From NCBI GenBank assembly GCA_036003365.1, contig DASYSL010000004.1, positions 1 through 60,695 of the forward strand: DNA of 60,695 bases, read 5' to 3'. Positions within the stretch are counted from its first letter, which is position 1. Each line of letters opens with the position of its first letter. The stretch comes from DASYSL01 sp036003365 (GTDB taxonomy: Bacteria; Eisenbacteria; RBG-16-71-46; DASYSL01). The notes beneath the pieces are model-generated. The model saw only the letters and a list, made by a program, of their open reading frames with translations, was not told where the DNA came from and did not search any database. Positions 1 through 8,647 of this stretch are shown piece after piece. Position numbers and translations under genes: made by a program.

Positions 1-1
1 G

Positions 2-1165
2 GTGAAGTTTCCCGGCGTCGAGAGCGTGACCGGATCGGCGCGCGTGGCCGAGGCAGTCGAGGCGGCGGGCGGAGCCACCTCCGGCGGATCGCTCCGCAAT
101 CTGCACGTGCTGCACGCCGACGGCCGCGAGACGGTCGCGGACCTTGGGCGCTTCGGCGCGCTCGGGGATCTCGACGGCAATCCTTACCTCGAGGATGGCG
201 ACCGCATCGTCGTGCCGGCCATCGTCGCGCGCGTCTCCGTGTTCGGCTCGGTGGCCCGTCCGAACCTGTTCGAGTACCGGAGCGGGGACAGCCTGAGCAC
301 GCTCCTGCGCCTCGCCGGCGGGGCCCTGCCGGAAGCCCGGCTGGACTCGGCCGTGGTCATCCGCTTCCTCGGGGCGAATCAGCTCGACACCCTGGCCGTC
401 GATCTCAGGCCCGGCGGACCCGATCTCGGGCGCCTCGCTCAGCCGGACGACCGCTTGTTCGTGCGCGGCGAGCCGCAATGGCGACCGGCGCGCGAGGTCA
501 CGATCAGCGGCGAGATCAAATACCCGGGCACCTATGCGATCATCGAGGGGCGGGATCGGGTGAGCGATCTCCTGGGCTGGGCGGGTGGCTTCACGCCCTT
601 GGCGGCGCGCCGCAACGTGCGCATCGAGCGGCGGCCCGAGGACGCCAAGGACGATCCTGAGTTCGACCATCTGAGCCGGTTGAACCGCAGCGAGATGACC
701 AACAGCGAGTACCAGGGTTTCAAGAGCAAGCTCGCCCTGCGGCAGTCTTCCTACCTGATAGACTTCTCCCACGGCACCTCGCCGCACCCGGATCAGGATG
801 TCTTGCTGCGCGACGGCGATCACGTCGCGGTCGAGCGCCTGCAGCAATCGGTGCGCGTGGATGGATCCGTGAAGGAGCCGGGCCTCTTCCAGTACGCGAC
901 CGGTCGTAGCGTCGAGGACTACATCCGTCTCGCGGGAGGGACGACGACGCACGCGAACAGCTCGGACGCGCGCCTCACGCGCGCCGGCAGCAGCAGTACC
1001 TTGCAGGCCCACGACGTGCGCGTGGTCGAGCCGGGTGACTTCATCTGGGTGCCGGAAAAAAAGGAAGTGTCGACGTGGTCGGTGTTCAAGGACATCATGA
1101 TCGTGGCGGGGCAGGCGGCGGCCGTCATCCTTCTGGTCGACAACCTGAGCCACCACAATAATTGA
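2..1165 (+). CDS. SLBB-domain polysaccharide export protein, 5'-truncated by window edge
   Basis: The 387 visible residues carry at least three SLBB (soluble-ligand-binding beta-grasp) repeats, near residues 79-112, 166-201 and 284-318, each with the pattern V.G.V..PG....V.DLI..AGG. The first residues (KFPG...VAEAVEAAGG) are the end of another repeat, so the frame must begin before the window and the GTG at position 2 is not the real start. The missing part would be expected to hold a signal peptide and a Poly_export (Wza-like) domain. A hydrophobic segment near residues 365-381 is followed by a short polar tail. The family takes part in moving capsular or exopolysaccharide across the periplasm and outer membrane. 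The gene leads directly into the Wzz-like gene 16 bases downstream, which supports the export role. Sure of the family; the exact partner polysaccharide is unknown. Confidence 0.85.
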   Translation: MKFPGVESVTGSARVAEAVEAAGGATSGGSLRNLHVLHADGRETVADLGRFGALGDLDGNPYLEDGDRIVVPAIVARVSVFGSVARPNLFEYRSGDSLSTLLRLAGGALPEARLDSAVVIRFLGANQLDTLAVDLRPGGPDLGRLAQPDDRLFVRGEPQWRPAREVTISGEIKYPGTYAIIEGRDRVSDLLGWAGGFTPLAARRNVRIERRPEDAKDDPEFDHLSRLNRSEMTNSEYQGFKSKLALRQSSYLIDFSHGTSPHPDQDVLLRDGDHVAVERLQQSVRVDGSVKEPGLFQYATGRSVEDYIRLAGGTTTHANSSDARLTRAGSSSTLQAHDVRVVEPGDFIWVPEKKEVSTWSVFKDIMIVAGQAAAVILLVDNLSHHNN

Positions 1166-1181
1166 GCGCGGGAAAGAGCCG

Positions 1182-2273
1182 ATGACGATGCGAAGCGCGC
1201 CGATGCAACCCGTGAGCACCCACAAGGAGCCCGGGCTCCCCGACTTCTGGGCGAGCGCCAGGCCCTATCGCCGACGCATCGCCCTCGTCGTTCTCATCGG
1301 CACCGTGCTCGGCGCCGTGGTCGCGTTCGCCTGGCCACCGAGCTACAAGGCAACCGTGACCATCCTGCCGCCTTCCGAAGAAGAGACCGGGTTCAGCGTG
1401 ACTTCGGTCCTGTCGCGCATCTCCGTGCCGGGTGTCCACATCCCTTCGCGTAGCGGCCCGATCGACATCACCCTCAGCGTGCTGAACAGCCGGCGTCTGG
1501 CATCCGCCCTCGTGGATCGCTTCGGCTTGATCCGCGTCTACCACTGCAAGACGCAGGAAGAAGCCATCCGCAAGCTCAAGAAGCGAATCGACTCGGGCGC
1601 CGATCCGAGCGGCACCGTGGTCGCCTCGGTTCGCGATCGCGATCCCGAGCGGGCAGCCCAGATGGCCAATGCGCTCATCGAGGAGCTCGATCGCTTCAAC
1701 CGCGACGTGCGCATGACCAAGGGCCGGCGAGCGCGCTTGTTCGTCGAGGGACGCATCCAGCAGACGCGCAAGGATCTCGCCGCGGCCGAGCAGGACTTGA
1801 AGGACTACCAGAGGCAGAACAAGACGCTGGCGCTCGATCCCGATCAAGCCTCGACGGTCGAGAGCGGAGCCAAGCTGTTCGCCACGCAAGCCGCCCTCCA
1901 GGTGCAGGTCGGCCTGGCACAGGAATACGCGACCGCGCGCAGCGAGGAAGTGCAGCGGTTGCAGCAGCAGCTCGATCAGGTGAACCGCGAAATCTCTTCC
2001 TTGCCGAACCTGGGCATGGAGCTGGCGCGGCGCATGCGCGAGGTGAAGATCCAGGAGCAGGTTTTCGCTCTTCTCTCCGCGCAATACGAGGAGGCGCGCA
2101 TCGACGAGGCTCGCGACGTCCCGACCGTCGAAATCCTCGATCCCGCCGTGCCGCCGGATCGTCCGGTGTGGCCGCGCAAGGGGCGCCTCATCGCCATCGC
2201 TTTCGGCATCTCCCTCTTGGGCGCTCTCGGGTGGACGGCTTGGAGCGTGCGCCAGTCCTCTTTCCTCACCTAG
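1182..2273 (+). CDS. Wzz/GNVR chain-length determinant-like protein
   Basis: This 363-residue protein has the classic Wzz topology: one membrane segment near residues 33-50, a long periplasmic part with coiled-coil-rich sequence in the middle (QQTRKDLAAAEQDLKDYQ and onward), and a second membrane segment near residues 335-352. The proline-rich stretch just before the second segment (DPAVPPDRPVWPRKG) is the GNVR/Wzz signature. No cytoplasmic BY-kinase domain is fused. Family members set polysaccharide chain length and work with an outer-membrane exporter, here the SLBB protein just upstream. The ATG is preceded by GGGAAAGAG at a usable distance. Confidence 0.85.
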   Translation: MTMRSAPMQPVSTHKEPGLPDFWASARPYRRRIALVVLIGTVLGAVVAFAWPPSYKATVTILPPSEEETGFSVTSVLSRISVPGVHIPSRSGPIDITLSVLNSRRLASALVDRFGLIRVYHCKTQEEAIRKLKKRIDSGADPSGTVVASVRDRDPERAAQMANALIEELDRFNRDVRMTKGRRARLFVEGRIQQTRKDLAAAEQDLKDYQRQNKTLALDPDQASTVESGAKLFATQAALQVQVGLAQEYATARSEEVQRLQQQLDQVNREISSLPNLGMELARRMREVKIQEQVFALLSAQYEEARIDEARDVPTVEILDPAVPPDRPVWPRKGRLIAIAFGISLLGALGWTAWSVRQSSFLT

Positions 2274-2277
2274 AGTC

Positions 2278-3801
2278 GTGATCGGACGTTTGCTTCCGCG
2301 CCGCCTCGCGCGGAACGCCGGGTTCATCCTGTTCGGCCGTCTCTGGTTCATCCTCATCTGGTTCGTCGTCACCCCCCGCATCCTCCACACCCTCGGGCCC
2401 GAGCGCTTCGGTGTCTGGGGCCTTCTGTTCCTCCTCTCGGGCTATCTGGCGACCTTCGATCTCGGTCTGGGCACCACCGTCGTCAAATTCACCGCCGAGC
2501 ACGCCGCGGGCGCGGATTGGGACCGGCTGCACTCGACCCTGGGCGAGATCACGCGCGTCTATTTGATCCTGGGCGTGGTTTGGGTCGCAGCCCTCGTCGC
2601 CCTTCATCCTCTCCTGATGCGAGGCCTGCACATCACACCAGAGTACTGGGCGGAGGTGCGCTTCGCGCTCTTGGCCAGCTCGGCGGTATTCGCCTTCGCC
2701 AATCTCGTGGGCGTGGGCACCGGGATTCTGAACGGCCTGCAGCGCATGGATCTCGCCAACGGCATTCTCGTTCTCTCGTCGATGCCGCAAGTCGGGCTCT
2801 TGCTGTGGGGGCTCGCCCGGGGCATGGGTCTCTACGCGGTCGTGATCAGCACCGCCGCCGGCTGGCTGGTCACCGCGGTGGCCACGTGGGTCGCGCTGCG
2901 CGGCGTCGCGCCGCAGCTTCGCTGGCCCTCGGTCGCGAGCCGTGGCGAAGGCGCGCCGTGGTTTCGATTCAGCACCCTCATGCAGCTCAACAACGTCCTG
3001 CAGCTCAGCCAGCACCAGATCGACAAGCTGGTGCTCGGTTTCCTGCTCGGCGTGTCCTCGGTGGGCGATTTCGAGCTCGGGTTCCGCGTCGCCAATGCCG
3101 TGCAGTCGTTGCCGGTGCTGGCGCTGAGCCCGCTCCTGCCTGCGTTCACCGAGATGGGCGCGGCGTCGCACTCGCAGCCCTTCCGCGATCTCTGCCTCCG
3201 GGGGACGCGGAGTCTCGCGATGTTTTCGCTCCTCCTGGCGGCCTGCTCGATTCCGGCCGCGCCCCTCGTGATCCGCGCCTGGGTCGGCCCCGATCACCGC
3301 GTGGCCGAAGGGTTGGCGCAGTGGATGCTCGGCGCGTTCGCTCTCAACCTGTGCACCAACGTAGCCTCGACCGCGGTGCGGGCCGCCGGGCAGCCCGAGC
3401 GTGAGGTGGCGCCGGCCGTGTCGGCGCTCGTCCTGCACGTGGCGGTGAGCGTCGTCTTCATCCGCCTGTGGGGTGCGCCGGGCGTGGGACCGGCCATGCT
3501 CCTCGCCATGATCGTGTGGTGGGTGTTCTTCCTGGCGCGGTTCGCGCGCTGGATCGATCGGCCGGTTTCCGCGATCCTGGTCGATCCGTTCCAGCGGCCG
3601 ATCATCTGTTTCTTGCCGGCGCTCGGCGTCGGTCTCGCGGCGGTGGCCGCGGTCGAATCCCGCTTTACCCTGGGACGCTGGCCCGCCCTCCTGCTGGCCG
3701 CCGGTGCCGGCGCGGCCGCGGCCGCGACTTTCGCGCTCGCCTGGCGTCTTCTTTCCGGGCCTCGTGGCGCCGTCCAGGTCCCTGGCCGCAATGCCGCGTA
3801 G
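2278..3801 (+). CDS. Wzx-like oligosaccharide flippase (MOP superfamily)
   Basis: A 507-residue, almost entirely hydrophobic protein with about 12-14 membrane segments. The N-terminus (RNAGFILFGRLWFILIWFVVTPR) and the motif LGPERFGVWGLLFLLSGYLATFDLGLG are typical of the polysaccharide_synt/MATE-like flippases that turn undecaprenyl-linked repeat units across the inner membrane. The GTG start lies four bases after the Wzz stop with no clear Shine-Dalgarno sequence, so it is probably translated by coupling. It sits between the chain-length protein and glycosyltransferases, as expected in a Wzx/Wzy-type cluster. Its substrate cannot be read from the sequence. Confidence 0.85.
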   Translation: MIGRLLPRRLARNAGFILFGRLWFILIWFVVTPRILHTLGPERFGVWGLLFLLSGYLATFDLGLGTTVVKFTAEHAAGADWDRLHSTLGEITRVYLILGVVWVAALVALHPLLMRGLHITPEYWAEVRFALLASSAVFAFANLVGVGTGILNGLQRMDLANGILVLSSMPQVGLLLWGLARGMGLYAVVISTAAGWLVTAVATWVALRGVAPQLRWPSVASRGEGAPWFRFSTLMQLNNVLQLSQHQIDKLVLGFLLGVSSVGDFELGFRVANAVQSLPVLALSPLLPAFTEMGAASHSQPFRDLCLRGTRSLAMFSLLLAACSIPAAPLVIRAWVGPDHRVAEGLAQWMLGAFALNLCTNVASTAVRAAGQPEREVAPAVSALVLHVAVSVVFIRLWGAPGVGPAMLLAMIVWWVFFLARFARWIDRPVSAILVDPFQRPIICFLPALGVGLAAVAAVESRFTLGRWPALLLAAGAGAAAAATFALAWRLLSGPRGAVQVPGRNAA

Positions 3802-5452
3802 CCCGCGCCCCATTCTCCAGGCTTCGATCGTCGCCTCGTTCTTCCTGGCGTTCTACCTGGCGACCCTCTCGCGCAATCTCGCCTTGGCGCACGACAGCGT
3901 TTACTACCTACATGCGATCGAGACCGGGATCGATCTCTTCCACCCGCACCATCTCTTTTACGCGCCTCTGGCGCGCGCATGGCTCCTCGGGCTGCGTCTC
4001 TTCGCGCCGCAGGTGAACCCGACTCTGGCCGTCGATGCCTTGAATTCCGTGGCCGGAGCCCTCGGCGCGGCCGTTTCTTTTCTCCTGCTGCGGCGCCGGT
4101 TCGGGTTGTCCGTGGCGGCCGCGTTCGTGGGCACCGCCCTGGCCGGGCTCTCCTTCGGCTACTGGTTCTACAGTGTGTGCATCGAGGTCTATCTCATTCC
4201 TTTGTCCTTTCTCCTGCTCACGCTCCACGTGCTGAGCGGGGGGCCCTTCACGGGCCGCCGCGCCGCGGCCGTGGCCTGCCTCCACGCGCTCGCCGTCGTG
4301 TTCCACCAGGTGCACGTGTTGTTCGGGTCCGTGGTGGTCGCGGCCTGGGCGTGGACCGCGAGGCGCGATTTCTCGGGCGCGCTTCGCGGCGCGGCGGCCT
4401 ATCTCGCGCTCGTGATCCCGCTGGTGGTGATTCCCTACGTGCTCGTGATGGCGGTCCCGCTGAGGCTGCACTCCGCGGGCGAGGGGTGGCTCTGGCTCAC
4501 GACGTATGCGAGGCAGAGCGAATTCTGGAGCCCGCTCGCGCTGTCGACGGCGGTCAAAGCCGGGGTGGGGGCCTTGCGTGCCGTGTTCGGCATGCACTTC
4601 GCGTTCGCGGTTCCCGCGGTGCGCCAAGTCATCGGGCGGGTCTTCCCTGGGCAGCTCTCGGTGGACGAGATGTACCTCGTCCGACCCATGGCGCCGGCAA
4701 CCGGGGTCGTGCTGCTCTGCTTGGCGGTTTCGGTCCTCGCGGGGACGGCGCTGGGATGGCTCGGCGGCTGGCGGAGGAAGGAGCCGCTCGACGAGACGGC
4801 GGCACGCACGCTGCTCCTCCTGGGCGTGTGGATCGCAACCTACGCCGTGTTCTTCTTCTTCTGGGTGCCGTTCAATCCCGAATTCTGGATTCCGCAAGTG
4901 ACGGCTGGATGGCTCGCCTTCGCGGGCGTGCTCCTCGCTCCGCGCGCGGGGGCGACGAGCCGGTCCACCTGGCTCTGGCTCGCCTCGTATTTGGCCCTCG
5001 GGCTTCTCGTGGTCAACGGCCTGGGCACGATTCGATGGACAGCTGCCGCCGACCGCGATTACTACTCGGTGCAAACCGCGCCTCTGTCCCATCTCTCCCG
5101 CGAGGGCGATCTCGTGGTCTTCGGCCGGAAGTGGATTCTCGAGGGTTACCTGCGGCGACTCAGCCCGGCCGAAGGCATCGGGATCCTCGAATCCCGCAAG
5201 ACGAGCGGCGGGGGAGAGGCGTTTGAGGACTCGCTCGAGATGAGAGTCCATGGCGCGCTTGCGCGGGGTGGCCGGGTGTGGGTGTCGCGCGAGGCGGTCG
5301 AGCTCGAGCCTCCCGTGACGGCGTCCCTGGGACGAGACACGGTGCGCGTCCGACGGCTGTGGGCGCCGTACGCGGGGGCGTGGCGCGCCGTGCACGAGGG
5401 GCCGAGCTTGTTCTACGAGATCGTTTCGGCCGACACGGCGCAGGCTCGATGA
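3791..5452 (+). CDS. GT39-like multi-pass membrane glycosyltransferase
   Basis: A protein of 553 residues with about 11 membrane segments. I chose the ATG at 3791, which overlaps the flippase stop; an upstream GTG in the same frame would add a proline/arginine-rich tail from within the flippase gene. After the first membrane segment comes a luminal loop with LALAHDSVYYLHAIETG, the place where PMT/ArnT-like GT-C enzymes keep their catalytic aspartate. The C-terminal 120 residues look soluble and extracytoplasmic. GT-C enzymes move sugars from polyprenyl-phosphate donors outside the cytoplasmic membrane. Donor and acceptor are unknown; the family assignment rests on topology and the N-terminal motif. 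Confidence 0.65.
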   Translation: MPRSPRPILQASIVASFFLAFYLATLSRNLALAHDSVYYLHAIETGIDLFHPHHLFYAPLARAWLLGLRLFAPQVNPTLAVDALNSVAGALGAAVSFLLLRRRFGLSVAAAFVGTALAGLSFGYWFYSVCIEVYLIPLSFLLLTLHVLSGGPFTGRRAAAVACLHALAVVFHQVHVLFGSVVVAAWAWTARRDFSGALRGAAAYLALVIPLVVIPYVLVMAVPLRLHSAGEGWLWLTTYARQSEFWSPLALSTAVKAGVGALRAVFGMHFAFAVPAVRQVIGRVFPGQLSVDEMYLVRPMAPATGVVLLCLAVSVLAGTALGWLGGWRRKEPLDETAARTLLLLGVWIATYAVFFFFWVPFNPEFWIPQVTAGWLAFAGVLLAPRAGATSRSTWLWLASYLALGLLVVNGLGTIRWTAAADRDYYSVQTAPLSHLSREGDLVVFGRKWILEGYLRRLSPAEGIGILESRKTSGGGEAFEDSLEMRVHGALARGGRVWVSREAVELEPPVTASLGRDTVRVRRLWAPYAGAWRAVHEGPSLFYEIVSADTAQAR

Positions 5453-6234
5453 GCCAGAGCCCCTCGATTGCGGCGGTCCTCATCGTGCAGGACGAAGCGC
5501 ATCAGCTGCGTGACTGCCTCGCCACCCTGGCCTGGGCCGACGAGATCGTGGTCGTCGATGGCGGCAGCCGCGATGGCACCGCCGATCTCGCTCGCGCGTT
5601 GGGCGGGCGCGTGGTCGAGCGCACGTTCACCGACTTCGCCGACCAGCGGAATTTTGCTCTCGCGCAAGCCACCGCCGAATGGGTCCTCATGATCGACGCC
5701 GACGAGCGCGTCACCGAGAACCTGCGCGACGAGATCCGCGAAGCGGTCCGCCGCCCCGGCTGTGACGCCTACCGGGTGCCGCACCTCGACTACATGTTCG
5801 GCCGCTGGATCCGCCACGGGGGATGGTTTCCGCAATATCACCTGCGGCTCGCCCGCCGCTCGGGCGCGCGCTGGGACCGGCCCGTGCACGAAGTGCTGAC
5901 AGTCGACGGCAAAGTGGGCACGTTGCGCGAGCCGCTCTTGCACTTCGCGCACGCCGATGTGCGCGATTTCATCCGCAAGCTGAATCGCTACACCGATGAC
6001 GAAGTCGAGCGTCAGTGGGCCGGCCGCCGGCCGCCTTGGTGGCGCGTGCTGTGCGAGCCACCGCTCTACTTCGCGTACAAGTACTTCGTCCAGAGCGGCT
6101 GGCGCGACGGCGGCCACGGGTTCATCCTCGCCCAGCTCATGGCTTTCTATCGCTTCAGCCGACTGGCGAAAGCATGGACGCGGAGCCGTCCCGCGGAGGA
6201 CCGCTCCGCGCCCCCGCGCATGAGGGCCGGGTGA
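5449..6234 (+). CDS. Family 2 glycosyltransferase, WaaE/KdtX-like
   Basis: A soluble protein of 261 residues starting with SIAAVLIVQDEAHQL. It has the GT2 motifs DGGSRDGT and, about 35 residues later, LMIDADERV, which supplies the DxD metal-binding site. The central section GGWFPQYHLRLARR and the conserved basic/aromatic C-terminus match the LPS-core beta-1,4-glucosyltransferase (WaaE/KdtX) subgroup. The ATG at 5449 overlaps the previous stop as ATGA, so the true protein is shorter than the longest open frame. It presumably adds one sugar during assembly of the repeat unit made by this cluster; the sugar cannot be assigned. Confidence 0.85.
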   Translation: MSQSPSIAAVLIVQDEAHQLRDCLATLAWADEIVVVDGGSRDGTADLARALGGRVVERTFTDFADQRNFALAQATAEWVLMIDADERVTENLRDEIREAVRRPGCDAYRVPHLDYMFGRWIRHGGWFPQYHLRLARRSGARWDRPVHEVLTVDGKVGTLREPLLHFAHADVRDFIRKLNRYTDDEVERQWAGRRPPWWRVLCEPPLYFAYKYFVQSGWRDGGHGFILAQLMAFYRFSRLAKAWTRSRPAEDRSAPPRMRAG

Positions 6235-7208
6235 ACGAGGCCCTGGCGCCGGACGTCTCGGTTCTCGTGGTGAGCTACAACCACGTGGAGTGGCTCCGGC
6301 GCTGCCTCCAGGCGGTGCCCCACGCCTGCGCCCCGCGCACCTTCGAGATCCTCGTGGTCGACAACGCGTCGCGCGACGGCTCGCGCGAATGGCTCGCCGC
6401 GCAGCCGGGCCTGGGCAGGTTCCTGAACCAGGAGAACGCGGGCTTCACCCGCGCCATGAACCAGGCACTCGGGGCGGCGCGCGGCCGTTTCGTCCTCTGG
6501 CTGAACAGCGACTGCGAAGCCGGCGCTGGCTCGATCGCAGGCGGCATCGACTATCTCACGCAGCACCCGGAGGTCTGGATCGTGGGCGGAGCGCTGGTCG
6601 ACGACCATGGGAAACGGCAGCCCTCGGCGCTCGCCTTTCCCGGCGTGGTCGCCGTGCTCACTCATTGCCTGGGACTCAAGCGCTGGCTTCGCTGGAAGTG
6701 GCTGCGGGGGCTGGCCGGCGCGGGCGCGCGGCTCACGGGCTCGCGCTACGCCGCGAGCTATCTGGAGCACGGAGCGGCGAGCGAATCGCCGCGCGAGACC
6801 GACTGGGTGACGGGTGCGTTCCTGCTCGCCAGGCGCGAAGCGGTCGAGCGTGTCGGCGGGCTCGACGAGCGTTTCTGGATGTATTCCGAAGACACCGACT
6901 GGTGCCGCCGGGTGAAGCTCGCGGGCGGCCGCGTCGTGTTCCTGCCCTCGATGCGTGCCGTGCATGCCGTGGGCGCGAGCGCGGGCACAAGCGACGTCGC
7001 GCGGTGCCATTACTATCGGAGCATGTGGCTCTATCATGCCAAGCATGATCCACAGGCGTCGCTTGCCCACGCCATCCTGACGCTCTACTTCCGGATGCGC
7101 GCTCTCGGTCCCGACCCCGACCTTTGGCGGAGACTCGCCCGCTGGGCAGGGGGAAGGGGCCCGGAGCCTTGCGCCGTCCCGGCTCCTGAACGGAACATGG
7201 CGCCATGA
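6231..7208 (+). CDS. Family 2 glycosyltransferase, rhamnosyltransferase-like
   Basis: A 325-residue GT2 enzyme: DVSVLVVSYNHVEWL at the N-terminus, VDNASRDGS, then WLNSDCEAG as the DxD equivalent, and the acceptor-side motif MYSEDTDWCRRVK near residue 225. This combination is typical of the rhamnosyltransferase-like GT2 group. I chose the GTG at 6231, which overlaps the preceding stop as GTGA and has GAGGG just upstream; an ATG at 6174 would add 19 residues inside the previous gene. It is part of the unbroken glycosyltransferase run from 3791 to 9856. Confidence 0.85.
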   Translation: MNEALAPDVSVLVVSYNHVEWLRRCLQAVPHACAPRTFEILVVDNASRDGSREWLAAQPGLGRFLNQENAGFTRAMNQALGAARGRFVLWLNSDCEAGAGSIAGGIDYLTQHPEVWIVGGALVDDHGKRQPSALAFPGVVAVLTHCLGLKRWLRWKWLRGLAGAGARLTGSRYAASYLEHGAASESPRETDWVTGAFLLARREAVERVGGLDERFWMYSEDTDWCRRVKLAGGRVVFLPSMRAVHAVGASAGTSDVARCHYYRSMWLYHAKHDPQASLAHAILTLYFRMRALGPDPDLWRRLARWAGGRGPEPCAVPAPERNMAP

Positions 7209-8644
7209 GCACGTTCGAGCCACGGGCGCTGCCGCAGGCCACCCTGGACGGGGGAGGAGGGCGACGCGCCAGGGGACGCGCCTCGGCGCTCCTTCTGTGG
7301 TGCATTCCGCTTCTGGCGGGGCTCGCGGCCTGGCTGATCGCCGCCGATGCGATCGCGATTCCGGCCGCGGCCGTCGCCATCGTGCTGCTGGTCTATTTCT
7401 CCCTCCGGGACGTGCGCTTCGCCTACATGGCGCTGGTGGGCCTGGCCGCCTTCGTCGATTACGGCGGCGGCTTCCTCACACGCTGGCTCTCGATCGTCTG
7501 CGCTTGGGCCGTGCTTCTCGGCATCCTCATGCTGTGGCGAAGCTCCTGGAAGACCGTCGTCTTTCCGCGCGCGAGCGTCGGCGTTCCGGTCGCCATCTGG
7601 ATCGCATGGGCCTGCTTCGGCGCTCTCAACGGCTGGCTCAAGAGCAACAACGAGCAGCACCTCGGTCTCGAGTTCCTCGGAGCTCTCTGGCCGCTGATCG
7701 GCCTCGTCGCCATGCAGCTCTTCGGCCGCGAGAATCTCGGCTACGTCCTCGTGGGGCTCGTCGTCGTCACCCTTCCCCAAGTTCCGTACGGACTCATCGA
7801 GATGAAGAAGGAAGGGATTCGCATCGGCGGCGTCTATTTCATCTGTCTCACCGGTCTCGCGGCCATGGGGCTGTGGGTATGCGCCCTGCTCACGCCGTCA
7901 CGCCGCGTTCGCTTCGTTGCGCTCCTGGCCTCGATGCCGCTCCTGCTGCACGTCCTCTTGTCGTTCACCCGCAGCTTCTGGCTGGGCTTCCTGGTCGCGC
8001 TCGGCGCCGCCGCCGTTCTCGTGTGGTGGAACCTGGGATGGCACGAGCCCGAGGTGCGCTGGCGCCGCATGTTGCACATCCCGGTGTTCGCCGGCTTGCT
8101 CGGTCTCACCGCGCTCGTGGGAATTGCCGTCTCGGGAGAGAAGGATCTTCTGGGGGGCATCGGAAGGCGGTTCGGGACTTCCTTCAGCACCGAGGCCAAC
8201 TGGGAGACGGCCTCGAACTTCTTCCGTCTGGTCGAGTACGACGAGGCGATCTCGTGGGCGAAGCAGTCGCCGATCGTGGGCCAGGGCTTCGGGCACATGC
8301 ACGTGCTGCGCGATCCCTTCTTCGGCACGCGATTTCTCGAAGGCACGGTGCACGACTACTACCTCTTCCTATGGCTCAAGCTGGGCGCCGTCGGTCTCGC
8401 GGCTTTTGCGTTGCTCATCGGGTCGACGCTGTGGGCGGCCTTCGGCGTCGCCCGCCGCGCGTCCGACTGGAAGGTCCGCGCCTGGGCGATCGGCACGATC
8501 GCGATCACGGTGCAGGTGCTCACCATCTCGGTGGCCAACTATCCTCTCGGGGACGTGAACGCCGGCTTCTACCTGGGGACGATCTGGGGCGTCCTCTGGT
8601 CCCTCGATCGCCAGGTCCCTCCCTTCCAGCGGCCTTCCTGGTAA
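7205..8644 (+). CDS. O-antigen polymerase/ligase-like protein (Wzy/WaaL superfamily)
   Basis: A 479-residue integral membrane protein with about 12 segments, overlapping the preceding stop as ATGA. The large loop before the last segments holds SPIVGQGFGHMHV and then GTVHDYYLFLWLKLGAVGL, the Wzy_C signature (GxGxG followed by an H-x-x-x-L motif). The segment SFTRSFWLGFLVALG is the other conserved patch. Members either polymerise undecaprenyl-linked repeats (Wzy) or ligate the polymer to an acceptor (WaaL). Next to Wzx- and Wzz-like genes, a Wzy role is the better guess, but sequence alone does not separate the two. Confidence 0.8.
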   Translation: MSTFEPRALPQATLDGGGGRRARGRASALLLWCIPLLAGLAAWLIAADAIAIPAAAVAIVLLVYFSLRDVRFAYMALVGLAAFVDYGGGFLTRWLSIVCAWAVLLGILMLWRSSWKTVVFPRASVGVPVAIWIAWACFGALNGWLKSNNEQHLGLEFLGALWPLIGLVAMQLFGRENLGYVLVGLVVVTLPQVPYGLIEMKKEGIRIGGVYFICLTGLAAMGLWVCALLTPSRRVRFVALLASMPLLLHVLLSFTRSFWLGFLVALGAAAVLVWWNLGWHEPEVRWRRMLHIPVFAGLLGLTALVGIAVSGEKDLLGGIGRRFGTSFSTEANWETASNFFRLVEYDEAISWAKQSPIVGQGFGHMHVLRDPFFGTRFLEGTVHDYYLFLWLKLGAVGLAAFALLIGSTLWAAFGVARRASDWKVRAWAIGTIAITVQVLTISVANYPLGDVNAGFYLGTIWGVLWSLDRQVPPFQRPSW

Positions 8645-8647
8645 CGA

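Noticed and set aside
2266..5395. Long minus-strand frames opposite the flippase and GT39-like genes
   Set aside because: Arg/His/Glu-rich composition typical of shadows; the plus strand encodes coherent membrane proteins.
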